From Reclinomonas americana ATCC 50394 (Eukaryota; Jakobida; Jakobea; Jakobida), in contig PS015010.1 of the NCBI GenBank assembly GCA_048213135.1, positions 1,860,001 through 1,924,000 of the forward strand: DNA of 64,000 nucleotides, written 5' to 3'. Each line of letters begins with the position of its first letter. The first letter of the stretch is position 1. The position numbers were made by a program, and so were the translations under genes. Positions 1 to 8,085 of this stretch are shown here, one piece after another. The notes under the pieces were generated by a model, which was not told the origin of the DNA, ran no database searches, and saw only the letters and a program-made list of their open reading frames with translations.

Positions 1-51
1 GAATGCGGCACCGGTAAAGGCGAGGAATACAAGAAACAATAACTTTTTCAT
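1..51 (-). CDS. N-terminus of an exported protein (partial)
   Basis: Only the first 17 codons are in the window. They read on the minus strand from an ATG ending at position 51 and encode a Lys-Lys start followed by a hydrophobic stretch (LLFLVFLAFTGAAF), which looks like a signal peptide. It starts 32 bp after the head-GIN gene ends and on the same strand, so the two are probably co-transcribed. The family cannot be told from this fragment. Confidence 0.5.
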   Translation of the reverse strand, partial: MKKLLFLVFLAFTGAAF

Positions 52-83
52 TTTGCTTTATTGGGTTTATAGTTGGTCGTATA

Positions 84-806
84 TCAGGATGCTCTTTTTA
101 CAGAGCCACCGCTGCTGATGTTCACGTCCCTGATCAGCGCGGCACCCTTATAATGAATATCGCCACCGCTGCTGGCTTTGGCTGTCAGTTCTTTATTGAT
201 GGTGATGCTTACCGATCCGCCGCTGCTGGCTTTGGCATCGCAGTAATCCACCGACAAGTTATAGCTTTTGAAAATAGCACCGCTGCTTACCTCTACCTGT
301 AGTTTTTCCGCAACACCGGTTACCTTCACTACGGAACCGCTGTTCTGGTCCAGGCTGATGGTTTTACCCGATACCTGTCCTTCAAATACCGCACCGCTGC
401 TGAATTTCATTTCCAGGTCGCTGGCTTTGAACTCACCTTTGATCTCGGTACGTGAACCGGCAGAACCCTGCAGCTTCGCCAGTGTTTTAAAAGAAACATA
501 GGCTTTCAGTTTGCGTTTTTCACCGTTGGTCCAGGTAACGCCGTTATTGTCGTAATACAGTTTTAATGTTCCATCCACAATCTCGGTCTTGAAACGCGAC
601 ATGTACTTTTCATCGCTGGCGCTTACCGCCAGGGATTCGGTACCCGACTGGGTAAGGTACAGATCAATTCCACTGGATACGCTGATGCCCGTAAAGCTGC
701 CGCTCAGCGTGCGGGTTACGGCATTGGGATCGGAAATAACCTCCCCTTCCTGTGCGAAAACCGACAGGGAAACGAGGCAAACGAGGGATAACAATAGTTT
801 TTTCAT
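84..806 (-). CDS. Head-GIN (DUF2807) domain exported protein
   Basis: A 240-residue exported protein with an N-terminal signal peptide ending near SLSVFAQ. The mature part carries regularly spaced Ser-Ser-Gly turns (VSSGIDLYL, KFSSGAVF, VSSGAIF, KASSGGSV, KASSGGDI, ISSGGSV), the ladder pattern of the head-GIN/DUF2807 beta-helix family common in Bacteroidota. The cellular role of that family is poorly defined; it is thought to be an envelope or surface protein. The start is the ATG ending at 806, directly after an AAAGG ribosome-binding-like sequence. It is followed on the same strand by another exported protein truncated by the window edge. Confidence 0.85.
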   Translation of the reverse strand: MKKLLLSLVCLVSLSVFAQEGEVISDPNAVTRTLSGSFTGISVSSGIDLYLTQSGTESLAVSASDEKYMSRFKTEIVDGTLKLYYDNNGVTWTNGEKRKLKAYVSFKTLAKLQGSAGSRTEIKGEFKASDLEMKFSSGAVFEGQVSGKTISLDQNSGSVVKVTGVAEKLQVEVSSGAIFKSYNLSVDYCDAKASSGGSVSITINKELTAKASSGGDIHYKGAALIRDVNISSGGSVKRAS

Positions 807-952
807 CCTTTAAAATTTAGGTTTTAATGAAGAGAACATTCCTGCAACAGGCAGATAACCAGGCCGCTAAACCGGCAGACACCTTTTCCCGGCAAAAAAT
901 GTTCCATGGCTATACCTTATTGGTACGCATACCCGGACTGTTTTGTTACAGT

Positions 953-984
953 TTTGAGAAAATTCTTTCAAAAGCCTACCTTTG
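953..984 (+). promoter_or_regulatory. Bacteroidota-type promoter of the TPP-regulated receptor gene
   Basis: TTTG at 953-956 and TACCTTTG at 977-984 are separated by exactly 20 bp, matching the Bacteroidota consensus TTTG-N19-21-TAnnTTTG. Transcription would begin near 990, about 25 nt before the riboswitch aptamer, so the aptamer lies within the leader. Confidence 0.75.
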
Positions 985-1013
985 TGGGGTAAACGTTCTT
1001 TTTAACCGTCTGA

Positions 1014-1095
1014 ATTTCCGGGGTGCTTTCCGATAGAATCGGGAGGCTGAGATCATACCCGACAACCTGCACAGGGTAATGCCTGCGAAGGGAGC
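1014..1095 (+). promoter_or_regulatory. TPP riboswitch (THI element)
   Basis: The leader contains the hallmarks of a thiamin pyrophosphate aptamer in order: GGGTGC at 1021, CTGAGA at 1047-1052, ATACCC, then ACCTGCACAGGGTAATGCC and GCGAAGGGA. It lies about 80 bp before the TonB receptor start. Downstream are a hairpin at 1100-1124 (CCCC/GGGG plus GTCTG/CAGAC) and a perfect 7-bp stem at 1127-1143. No poly-T tract follows either stem, so control of translation is more likely than termination; that last point is inference. Confidence 0.93.
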
Positions 1096-1175
1096 AAATC
1101 CCCAGTCTGATCCAGACAGAGGGGTAAATACAGTACCTGTATTATCGAAACGGATTTCAGCGCAACTATTTTTAA

Positions 1176-3338
1176 ATGAAAAAGTTATTCCTGTATGCAC
1201 TCCTGTGCGTACCGCCCGCTGCCTTGTATGCGCAAAAAGACAAAAAATTCAACGACACCACTTTCCTTCAACCGGTAGAAGTACTGGCCACCAGGGCCTC
1301 GGAAAAAGCACCCTTTGCCAAGACCGATCTTACCAAAAAAGAGATCGTCCGCAACAACCTGGGCCAGGACCTGCCTTTTCTGCTGAACCAGACCGCCGGT
1401 GTGGTGGTGAATTCCGATGCCGGTAATGGCGTAGGGTACACGGGCATCCGCATACGCGGTACCGACGCCACCCGTGTCAATGTTACACTCAACGGCATTC
1501 CGTATAACGATGCTGAAAGCCAGGGCACCTTCTTCGTTGACCTGCCCGACATCGCCTCTTCCACCGCCGGTATCCAGGTACAGCGTGGCGTAGGCACCTC
1601 TTCCAACGGGGCCGGTGCTTTTGGCGGTACCATCAACCTGTTCACCAACGAGATCAACCGCCAGAAATACCTGGAGTTCAACAACAGCTTCGGTTCTTTC
1701 AATACGTTGAAAAATACGCTGAAGCTGGGCAGTGGCATCATTGGCAAACACTTCACCATCGATGGCAGGCTGAGCCACATCAGCAGTGATGGCTACATCG
1801 ACAGGGCCAGTTCGAAGCTCCGCTCCTGCTATGTGAGCACAGCTTATGTATCGGAAAAAAATTCCCTGCGGCTGAACATTTTTTCAGGAAAGGAAAAAAC
1901 CTACCAGGCCTGGAATGGTGTGCCGGAAAGTATGCTGAGTACGCACCGCACTTATAACCCCAGCGGTACCGAGCGCCCGGGTGAGCCTTACGATAATGAA
2001 GTGGATGATTACCTGCAAACCCATTACCAGCTTTTCTACAACCATCGTTTCAGCAAACAGTGGAAAGGCAGCATCGCCGGTTTCCTTACGCGGGGCAAAG
2101 GTTATTACGAGCAATATAAAGGAGACGAATCGCTGTCGAAATACGGCCTGCCGGATTACAATGACAATGGCACCATCATCAGCAGCACCGACCTGGTAAG
2201 GCGCCTGTGGCTCGACAATTACTTTTACGGTTCTGTTTTTTCCTTACAATACCAGCAGAAAAAAACACAGCTCAACTTTGGCGGCAGCTATACCGTGTAT
2301 GATGGCGATCATTATGGTGAAGTGAAATGGGCCAAGGTGCAGGATGCCGTGCCTGCCAATTACCGCTGGTACTTTAACCCGGCGCTGAAAAAGGATCTTT
2401 CCCTGTACAGCAAATGGACGCAGCAATGGACGGATCACTGGCAAACTTTTGCCGACCTGCAATACCGATTCGTGGACTATAAAATAGACGGCTTCAGGGA
2501 TAACCCGGCCATTCATTTGAAAAACGATTACCATTTCCTGAATCCCAAAATCGGCATTACGTATTCGCATGCCGGCTGGCAGGCTTATGCCTCCTATGCG
2601 CTGGCAGGTAAAGAACCCAACCGCGATGATTTTGAAGCGGGGCAGACTGAACAACCCAAAGCCGAATACCTGAATGACTTTGAAGCAGGGATAAAGAAAC
2701 AGCAACAGAACTATTCGGCAGGTATTAACTTCTATTACATGCGTTACCGCAACCAACTGGTGCTGACCGGTAAGATCAATGATGTGGGCGCTTACACACG
2801 TACCAATATTCCCAACAGTTACAGGACGGGTGTTGAACTGGAGGGAAAAGCAATAATAGCTAAGTGGATGAACCTGGCAGCTAATATTTCTTTCAGCGAA
2901 AACAAGATCCGCAATTTTACCGAGTACCTCGATGATTATGATAACGGCGGACAGAAAACGAATTTCTATTCCAAAACCGATATTGCCTTCTCCCCGTCCG
3001 TAGTGGCGGGCGGCAGCATCAATTTTATACCTGTAAAAAATGCGGAGATCAGCCTGGTACCCAAATATGTGGGACGCCAGTATCTTGATAATACTTCCTT
3101 ACGTTCCCGCAGCCTGGATCCGTACTATCTCCAGGACATACGCCTGAGTTATTCCCTGCAGGGCAAAGTATTGAAATCGGCCAGCATCATACTGCAGCTG
3201 AACAATGTATTTAATAAGAAGTATGAGCCCAACGGGTATACGTTCAGCTACTATTACAATAATGAATTAACTACGGAGAATTATTATTTCCCGATGGCGG
3301 GATTCAACTGGATGGCGGGGTTGAATATTTCCTTCTGA
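1176..3338 (+). CDS. TonB-dependent outer-membrane receptor, probable thiamin transporter
   Basis: A 720-residue TonB-dependent receptor. The signal peptide ends near ALYAQ and is followed directly by a TonB-box-like LQPVEVLATR, with no carboxypeptidase-regulatory domain. The plug domain (about residues 45-165) includes GVGYTGIRIRGTD and NGIPYNDAESQG. The remainder is a 22-strand-type barrel with a terminal aromatic (LNISF). The TPP riboswitch in its leader points to uptake of thiamin or a precursor; receptors under TPP control have been described in Bacteroidota (often called OMR1). No inner-membrane permease or thi gene is adjacent, so inner-membrane transport must be encoded elsewhere. The substrate is inferred from regulation and not from the protein sequence. 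Confidence 0.9.
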   Translation: MKKLFLYALLCVPPAALYAQKDKKFNDTTFLQPVEVLATRASEKAPFAKTDLTKKEIVRNNLGQDLPFLLNQTAGVVVNSDAGNGVGYTGIRIRGTDATRVNVTLNGIPYNDAESQGTFFVDLPDIASSTAGIQVQRGVGTSSNGAGAFGGTINLFTNEINRQKYLEFNNSFGSFNTLKNTLKLGSGIIGKHFTIDGRLSHISSDGYIDRASSKLRSCYVSTAYVSEKNSLRLNIFSGKEKTYQAWNGVPESMLSTHRTYNPSGTERPGEPYDNEVDDYLQTHYQLFYNHRFSKQWKGSIAGFLTRGKGYYEQYKGDESLSKYGLPDYNDNGTIISSTDLVRRLWLDNYFYGSVFSLQYQQKKTQLNFGGSYTVYDGDHYGEVKWAKVQDAVPANYRWYFNPALKKDLSLYSKWTQQWTDHWQTFADLQYRFVDYKIDGFRDNPAIHLKNDYHFLNPKIGITYSHAGWQAYASYALAGKEPNRDDFEAGQTEQPKAEYLNDFEAGIKKQQQNYSAGINFYYMRYRNQLVLTGKINDVGAYTRTNIPNSYRTGVELEGKAIIAKWMNLAANISFSENKIRNFTEYLDDYDNGGQKTNFYSKTDIAFSPSVVAGGSINFIPVKNAEISLVPKYVGRQYLDNTSLRSRSLDPYYLQDIRLSYSLQGKVLKSASIILQLNNVFNKKYEPNGYTFSYYYNNELTTENYYFPMAGFNWMAGLNISF

Positions 3339-3350
3339 TAGCGACATAAG

Positions 3351-3415
3351 AAAATGAAGGAATGAAAGAATGAAAAAGAGTCATACACTCCTTCATTCTT
3401 TCATTCCTTCATTTT
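3351..3415. terminator. Long inverted repeat between convergent genes (bidirectional terminator-like)
   Basis: A perfect 24-bp inverted repeat (arms 3351-3374 and 3392-3415, 17-nt loop) built from GAATGAAAGAATGAA-type words. It separates the receptor gene from the convergent rhodanese gene. Each arm ends in an A/T run, so it could end transcription from both sides. The same word family recurs at 29246-29354 and 34670-34717. Confidence 0.65.
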
Positions 3416-3428
3416 TTCATTTAATTTC

Positions 3429-3743
3429 TTATCCTCCGAATTTTTCTTTCCACCCCAGCATGCCGCCGGAGAGATTTTTCACATCGGTAAAGCCAAAAGT
3501 CTGCAGCATCATAGCTGCCTGCATACTGCGTTGCCCGCTGCGACAATAGCAGATCACTTCTTCTTCTTTCAGGCCTTCTATTTCTTCTATTTGCATGGTC
3601 TGTATGCGTCCCAGCGGCACCAGCACACCACCGATATTAAATTCGGCATTTTCATGAGGTTCACGAACGTCAACCAGGTTCAGTTTCTCACCCGATTGCA
3701 TTCTTTCCCTTACTTCTTCTGCGGAAATACTAGTCATTGTCAT
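3429..3743 (-). CDS. Rhodanese-like domain protein
   Basis: A 104-residue single-domain rhodanese. The active-site loop CYCRSGQRS is present with the catalytic cysteine, as are the family motifs VDVREPHE and GGMLGWK. There is no signal peptide, so it is cytoplasmic. Such proteins bind or transfer sulfane sulfur; the partner is unknown. The start overlaps the 3' end of the PASTA gene by 14 bp, suggesting translational coupling. The third codon is also Met and is an equally possible start. Confidence 0.9.
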   Translation of the reverse strand: MTMTSISAEEVRERMQSGEKLNLVDVREPHENAEFNIGGVLVPLGRIQTMQIEEIEGLKEEEVICYCRSGQRSMQAAMMLQTFGFTDVKNLSGGMLGWKEKFGG

Positions 3744-4554
3744 TAGGTTTTTTCGTTTTCAAATCAAGCGAATCTTTAGGAGCGATCATTACGGCCGATA
3801 CCCGGAGATCAATCACCTGTCCGGGTTGTATGTAAATGGGTTTTTTCTCTTCATCAAAACGTTTGGGGCTCTGTTCGTATACAAAAGCAGCAGCGGTATC
3901 CGATACGGCTCCATTAATGATTACCGCTCCAACACTCAGTCCCAGTGATTCCAGGTTGGCTTTGGCTTCGCCGTAAGTCAATCCCACCAGGTCGGGAACG
4001 ATCATCTGCTGGTTACCCAGTCCTCCTCCAATGATCAGTGTGATCCTGCTGCCCCACTGTACTTTGGCTTTTTCCGGGATGCGTGTACCGTTGTATTGCT
4101 GCTCCAGCACAGAGCCCATCATAAAGTCGGGCCGGTAAATGGTATCGCCCAGTTGCAGGTGACTGCGCTGCAGCATTTCGAGTGCAAAGCCAAGGCTCTG
4201 TCCTTCCAGGCGGGGCATGTCTACCATGGGCGGTATGGTGCGGTTAACGGTGATGAATACCATACGGTTGATCTTTACCGTAGCGTTGGGATCGGGCAGT
4301 TGTTTTAGCACGATGCCCTTGGCTGCAGTATCGGTAAACACGGAGTCCTGTATATATACTTCAAACCCCTTTTTTTCCAGTTCTTTAATGGCTTCGTCTG
4401 TTTTTTTACCTACTACAGAGGGTACGGTCAGGTACTCGCCGTGCTTGGTAAGCCATCCCAGCATTTTCAAAAACAGGAATAACACCAGGAAAGCGATCAG
4501 CGCCGCGGCCAGCAGGTTAACCCAGAAGGGCCTGTTCGTAATGAATTTGAACAT
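3730..4554 (-). CDS. Membrane-anchored PASTA-domain protein
   Basis: A 274-residue protein with a short cytoplasmic tail, one membrane segment (about residues 13-33, LLAAALIAFLVLFLFLKML) and then three PASTA-like domains (about 38-105, 108-178 and 183-260), recognised by VPSVVGKKTDEAIKELEKKGF, MPRLEGQSLGFALEML and VPDLVGLTYGEAKANLESLGL. PASTA domains elsewhere bind peptidoglycan or beta-lactams on kinases and penicillin-binding proteins; here there is no catalytic domain. It lies directly downstream of ddl on the same strand, consistent with a cell-wall role, but that link is inference. Confidence 0.88.
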   Translation of the reverse strand: MFKFITNRPFWVNLLAAALIAFLVLFLFLKMLGWLTKHGEYLTVPSVVGKKTDEAIKELEKKGFEVYIQDSVFTDTAAKGIVLKQLPDPNATVKINRMVFITVNRTIPPMVDMPRLEGQSLGFALEMLQRSHLQLGDTIYRPDFMMGSVLEQQYNGTRIPEKAKVQWGSRITLIIGGGLGNQQMIVPDLVGLTYGEAKANLESLGLSVGAVIINGAVSDTAAAFVYEQSPKRFDEEKKPIYIQPGQVIDLRVSAVMIAPKDSLDLKTKKPNDND

Positions 4555-4600
4555 TCAGTGTATGGTTTTCTGTTTACCGTTCCAAGATACTATTAACGGC

Positions 4601-5581
4601 TCAAATAAAACATTCTTCTATAAGTGCGGAATAAAATTCCTTCAGCGTCCAGCCCATGGCCACTACCTGCTGGGGAACAAGGCTGGCGGCACTTTGCCCC
4701 GGCACGGTATTGATCTCCAGCATAAAGGGCTCCTGTACGGTTTCGTCATAAATAAAGTCGATGCGCACAATACCTTTACAGTTGAATATGCTGTAAACTT
4801 TTTCGGCGGCAGCCCTTACTTTGGCAGCAATGGATTCATCGGCCTGTGCCGGCGTGATCTCGTCACTGGCGCCTTCATATTTCGCCTCGTAATCAAAAAA
4901 CTCGTTTTTGGAAATGATCTCTGTCATGGGCAGGGTAATGATCTTCCCTTTGGAGCGGAATACGCCAATGGTGAATTCCCTTCCTTTAATGAATTCTTCC
5001 ACCAGCACCTGGTCGTCTTCCTTAAATGCTTTATCCAGTGCTCCACCCAGTTGTGCCGCTTCATTCACTTTGCTCATACCAATGCTGCTGCCCCCGTTAT
5101 TGGGTTTTACAAAAACAGGCAGTCGGAGTTCTTTGAGTACTTCTTCAGGGGAAGTTTTTTCTTCCTTAAAAAGATGCATCGACTTAGCCACATGTATGCC
5201 GGCAAAAGCGGCAACAGCCACTGTATATCTTTTATTGAAGGTCAGTGCGGATGTAGCCGCGTCGCAGGAGGTATAAGGAATATGCAGGCAGTCGAAATAG
5301 CCCTGCAGTTTACCGTCCTCGCCGGGCGTGCCGTGCAGACCTACCAGTACGGCGTCGAAAGTGATCTTTTTACCGTCTACTGTAAGGGAGAAGTCATTTT
5401 TATCTACCTGTACTTTTTCACCCGCTGCCGGTTGCCAGAACCATCCTGCGGGATTAATATCAATGGTGTAACAATCCCATTTATCCGTGTCAATATTTTT
5501 TTCAATGGTGGCTGCGCTTTTGTAGGAAATAACGGCTTCACCAGAGTAGCCTCCCGTTATCAGTGCGATGGTCTTCTTCAT
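4601..5581 (-). CDS. ddl: D-alanine--D-alanine ligase
   Basis: A 326-residue ATP-grasp ligase that makes the D-Ala-D-Ala dipeptide for peptidoglycan. Visible motifs are the N-terminal GGYSGEAVISY loop, HGTPGEDG, KPNNGGSSIGM (ATP-grasp), EEFIKGREFTIGVF and the C-terminal EINTVPGQSAASLVP metal-binding segment. The ATG ending at 5581 gives the family's usual MKKTIALITGG start; an in-frame TTG ten codons upstream is unlikely. It heads a same-strand group with the PASTA and rhodanese genes, with a 46-bp gap to the PASTA gene. Confidence 0.95.
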   Translation of the reverse strand: MKKTIALITGGYSGEAVISYKSAATIEKNIDTDKWDCYTIDINPAGWFWQPAAGEKVQVDKNDFSLTVDGKKITFDAVLVGLHGTPGEDGKLQGYFDCLHIPYTSCDAATSALTFNKRYTVAVAAFAGIHVAKSMHLFKEEKTSPEEVLKELRLPVFVKPNNGGSSIGMSKVNEAAQLGGALDKAFKEDDQVLVEEFIKGREFTIGVFRSKGKIITLPMTEIISKNEFFDYEAKYEGASDEITPAQADESIAAKVRAAAEKVYSIFNCKGIVRIDFIYDETVQEPFMLEINTVPGQSAASLVPQQVVAMGWTLKEFYSALIEECFI

Positions 5582-5680
5582 GGGGGTGTTTGTATCAAGA
5601 GTTAGCAACAAAGAAACGATAAAAAAAGCTGGATTGGGTGTTTTGACAAGCGGGTTTAGGAAAATTTTATCGAATCGGAA

Positions 5681-5714
5681 ATCAATTGCGAATTATCAAT
5701 TACGAATTACGAAT
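5681..5714. repeat. AATTACGAAT-type interspersed repeat (short copy)
   Basis: The gap between ddl and the lipoprotein gene contains tandem AATTACGAAT-like words (AATTGCGAATTATC, then two AATTACGAAT units). Longer copies arranged as inverted repeats occur at 30327-30536 and 44282-44410. This copy appears to be a single arm. Confidence 0.55.
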
Positions 5715-5722
5715 ACCGTTTC

Positions 5723-6220
5723 CTACTGTCCTTCCGGTGCACCCTCCTGTACGGGTTCACCCAGGCCTTCATTACCGGAGTCGAGGATAAATTTCCAGTT
5801 ACCGTCTTTTTGTTTTTTCCAGATGCTGACATACGTACCATAGATGGTGGTATCCTGCGAGGAGGGCCTGAGTGCATAAATGCCGTAAGTATACCCGAGT
5901 TCGCCGGAATGGGCTACTGCCCCGCCCCTGGGTTCCCAGGCCATGGTAAAGGAGCTGTCATTCTGCTGGATGAGGTAGTCCACCGCGTCGGCGCCGAGCA
6001 GCGGGTAGCGGTCATCACGGAGTAATACCCCGTTACTGTCGATATATTCAAGGAAAGCGTGCTTCATTCCTTTCTCCTCACTGAGTTTGGAAAAAGCCCT
6101 GTCGGCATCCATGAGTTTGATCTTTTCGTCAATCTCACTGGTGGCTGGCTTTTTCTTGTCAAAAAGACTGCAGGAACTGATGCTGATGATGAGGAAAGCT
6201 ACAATTAATATCCGGGCCAT
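5723..6220 (-). CDS. NTF2-like (DUF4440/SnoaL-type) lipoprotein
   Basis: A 165-residue lipoprotein. The signal peptide ends in the lipobox ISSC, so it should be anchored at Cys17. The mature part begins with an acidic helix (LMDADRAFSKLSEEKG) and ends with a beta sheet including YGIYALRP, YGTYVSIWKKQKDGNWKFILDSGNEG, the layout of the DUF4440 branch of the NTF2-like superfamily. The ligand or reaction is unknown. The C-terminal tail, GLGEPVQEGAPEGQ, is low in complexity. Confidence 0.75.
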   Translation of the reverse strand: MARILIVAFLIISISSCSLFDKKKPATSEIDEKIKLMDADRAFSKLSEEKGMKHAFLEYIDSNGVLLRDDRYPLLGADAVDYLIQQNDSSFTMAWEPRGGAVAHSGELGYTYGIYALRPSSQDTTIYGTYVSIWKKQKDGNWKFILDSGNEGLGEPVQEGAPEGQ

Positions 6221-6342
6221 ATAACAATTTAGGTAAAGAAGTCAAAAGTAAAAAGGAAAAGGAAAAAGAGGGATGAAAGATGGGGATGCGGAAGTGCCAG
6301 ATGCCATCGCCTGATCTCCGGCCAGCGACATCTGCCGTTCCG

Positions 6343-6371
6343 CCGGGGTCTTCGCGTAAGCGAGACCCCGG
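6343..6371. repeat. GC-rich hairpin in an otherwise gene-free gap
   Basis: The gap at 6221-6501 holds an inverted repeat CCGGGGTCT ... AGACCCCGG (9 bp, extended by CGC/GCG after a one-base bulge). It lies downstream of the ferredoxin gene (minus strand) and could end its transcript, although no strong T run follows. An open frame of 72 codons across this gap has no protein-like character. Confidence 0.4.
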
Positions 6372-6501
6372 TGATATGCAAAGGTTGTCAAAGGTGCGGG
6401 ATAAACAAAAAGGCGAAAGTATTGTAACAATACCCTCGCCAGTGTGACGGGAAATATCACCCGCCTGTAAGAGGCATTACGCCTTAATTAAAAAGTTGAC
6501 C

Positions 6502-6849
6502 CTATAAATGCATTTTTTCTTTTTTCGCCATCAGTTCTTCTACTGTCTCCTGGTACATTTCATCAGGAACGCAGCAGTCTACCGGGCAAACGGCAGCACA
6601 TTGCGGCTCTTCATGAAAACCCTGGCACTCGGTGCATTTATTGGGAGTAATATAATACGTATCCACGCTAACAGGAGCATTGCGCTGGTCGGCATCAACC
6701 GTGCTGCCATCAAGCAGTGTGAAAGTGCCTTTTACCGTGGTTCCATCGGCCATGGCCCACTCTACTCCACCTTCATAAATGGCATTATTCGGACACTCGG
6801 GCTCGCAGGCACCGCAGTTTATACATTCGTCTGTGATCTTTATTGACAT
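6502..6849 (-). CDS. Two-cluster [4Fe-4S] ferredoxin
   Basis: A 115-residue ferredoxin. The first cluster motif is [12 protein letters not shown] near the N-terminus. The second is [22 protein letters not shown], with the longer Cys spacing of Chromatium (Alvin)-type ferredoxins. Between them is an insertion of roughly 45 residues (about 27-70) that is common in Bacteroidota versions. It is a cytoplasmic one-electron carrier; the redox partner is not evident from the neighbours. It is divergent from the acyl-CoA reductase-like gene, with 41 bp between the starts. Confidence 0.93.
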   Translation of the reverse strand: MSIKITDECINCGACEPECPNNAIYEGGVEWAMADGTTVKGTFTLLDGSTVDADQRNAPVSVDTYYITPNKCTECQGFHEEPQCAAVCPVDCCVPDEMYQETVEELMAKKEKMHL

Positions 6850-6890
6850 CTATCGTAATTTTGTTTCCTGTGCAATTTAATAATTACACC

Positions 6891-7886
6891 ATGAATTTAC
6901 AACAACGGATCGATTTATTGCAAAACCTGGGACAGTATTTACAGGAAAACGGAACGGAATGGCAGGAAATAAAAACCCGGGCACATATCGCCAATGCCTG
7001 GTTTACGCCCGAATTCATTGACCTGGCTGTAAACAATATCTGCACAGCATTTTTAATGCCGGAAAAGCTGCACAACTGGGCGGCCCGTTATCACCTGGAC
7101 GATAATGTGGGCGGAAAGAATGTAGGCCTGGTAATGGCGGGCAATATACCGCTGGTAGGCTTTCACGACTTCCTGGCCGTTTTCCTGAGCGGGCATCAGC
7201 AAACCATTAAACTGTCTTCCAAAGACGATGTACTGCTGAAGCATATCGTGCAGAAAATGTACAACCACGATATTACCGTGCAGAACTACGTTTCATTCGC
7301 CGAACTGCTGAAAGGATGCGACGCCTATATCGCTACAGGCAGCAACAATTCCGCCCGTTATTTTGAGCAGTATTTCAGTAAATACCCGCACATCATCCGG
7401 CGCAACCGCACATCGGTGGCCATACTCACCGGTAAGGAAACAACAGAAGAGCTGGAGCTCCTTTCCGACGATATTCACCAGTATTTCGGGCTGGGTTGCC
7501 GCAATGTGACCATGTTGTATGTGCCCAGGGAATATGACTTTGTCCCGCTGCTGGCGGCCTTTAACAAATACAGTCATTTTGCCGATCACAATAAATACAA
7601 GAATAATTTCGACTACCAGTTGTCGCTGGCCCTGCTCAACAATATTTTCTACATGACCAACAATGCCACCCTGCTGGTGGAGAGCGATGCCATTTTTTCA
7701 GCCATCGCCCAGGTGCATTACTGTTATTTTGACGATGTGCAGGAGCTGCAGACCCGGCTTTCCTCCCATCCCGACATACAGTGTATTACCGGTGCTTACG
7801 GCATACCTTTCGGGCAGGCGCAAAAGCCCTCCCTTACCGATTATGCCGATGGTGTGGATACCATGCAATTTCTTTTGGGGCTGTAA
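6891..7886 (+). CDS. LuxC-family acyl-CoA reductase-like protein
   Basis: A 331-residue protein of the LuxC acyl-CoA reductase family (PF05893), in the aldehyde dehydrogenase superfamily. Visible are the nucleotide-binding region (GLVMAGNIPLVGFHDFL), the substrate region, and FGLGCRNVTMLY with the expected catalytic cysteine. The family reduces fatty acyl-CoA or acyl thioesters to aldehydes; the physiological substrate here is unknown and there are no lux genes nearby. The ATG at 6891 (MNLQQRIDLL) was chosen because the 16 codons upstream overlap the promoter region of the divergent ferredoxin gene. Confidence 0.85.
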   Translation: MNLQQRIDLLQNLGQYLQENGTEWQEIKTRAHIANAWFTPEFIDLAVNNICTAFLMPEKLHNWAARYHLDDNVGGKNVGLVMAGNIPLVGFHDFLAVFLSGHQQTIKLSSKDDVLLKHIVQKMYNHDITVQNYVSFAELLKGCDAYIATGSNNSARYFEQYFSKYPHIIRRNRTSVAILTGKETTEELELLSDDIHQYFGLGCRNVTMLYVPREYDFVPLLAAFNKYSHFADHNKYKNNFDYQLSLALLNNIFYMTNNATLLVESDAIFSAIAQVHYCYFDDVQELQTRLSSHPDIQCITGAYGIPFGQAQKPSLTDYADGVDTMQFLLGL

Positions 7887-8085
7887 TATATCCTGTTGAG
7901 AAAGAGAGCGATAGATGTACAGGCAATCACCAATCTACGAAATCCTTCCTAATTAATTGTTAAACATGCCCGCCGATCAAACGCATTTTGTCATTGCGTA
8001 GTTATTTTGTATGTCCGGGCACGATGATTGATAGGTTGTACCCTGTAAAATTCATAAATTCGAGAACTAAATAAAACCTACTACA

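Noticed and set aside
4217-5605. 462-codon open frame on the plus strand
   Set aside because: It is antisense to the PASTA and ddl genes, whose motifs are unmistakable; its translation has no domain and skewed composition.
6242-6460. 72-codon open frame on the minus strand
   Set aside because: It spans a GC-rich hairpin and low-complexity sequence, with no ribosome site and no domain.
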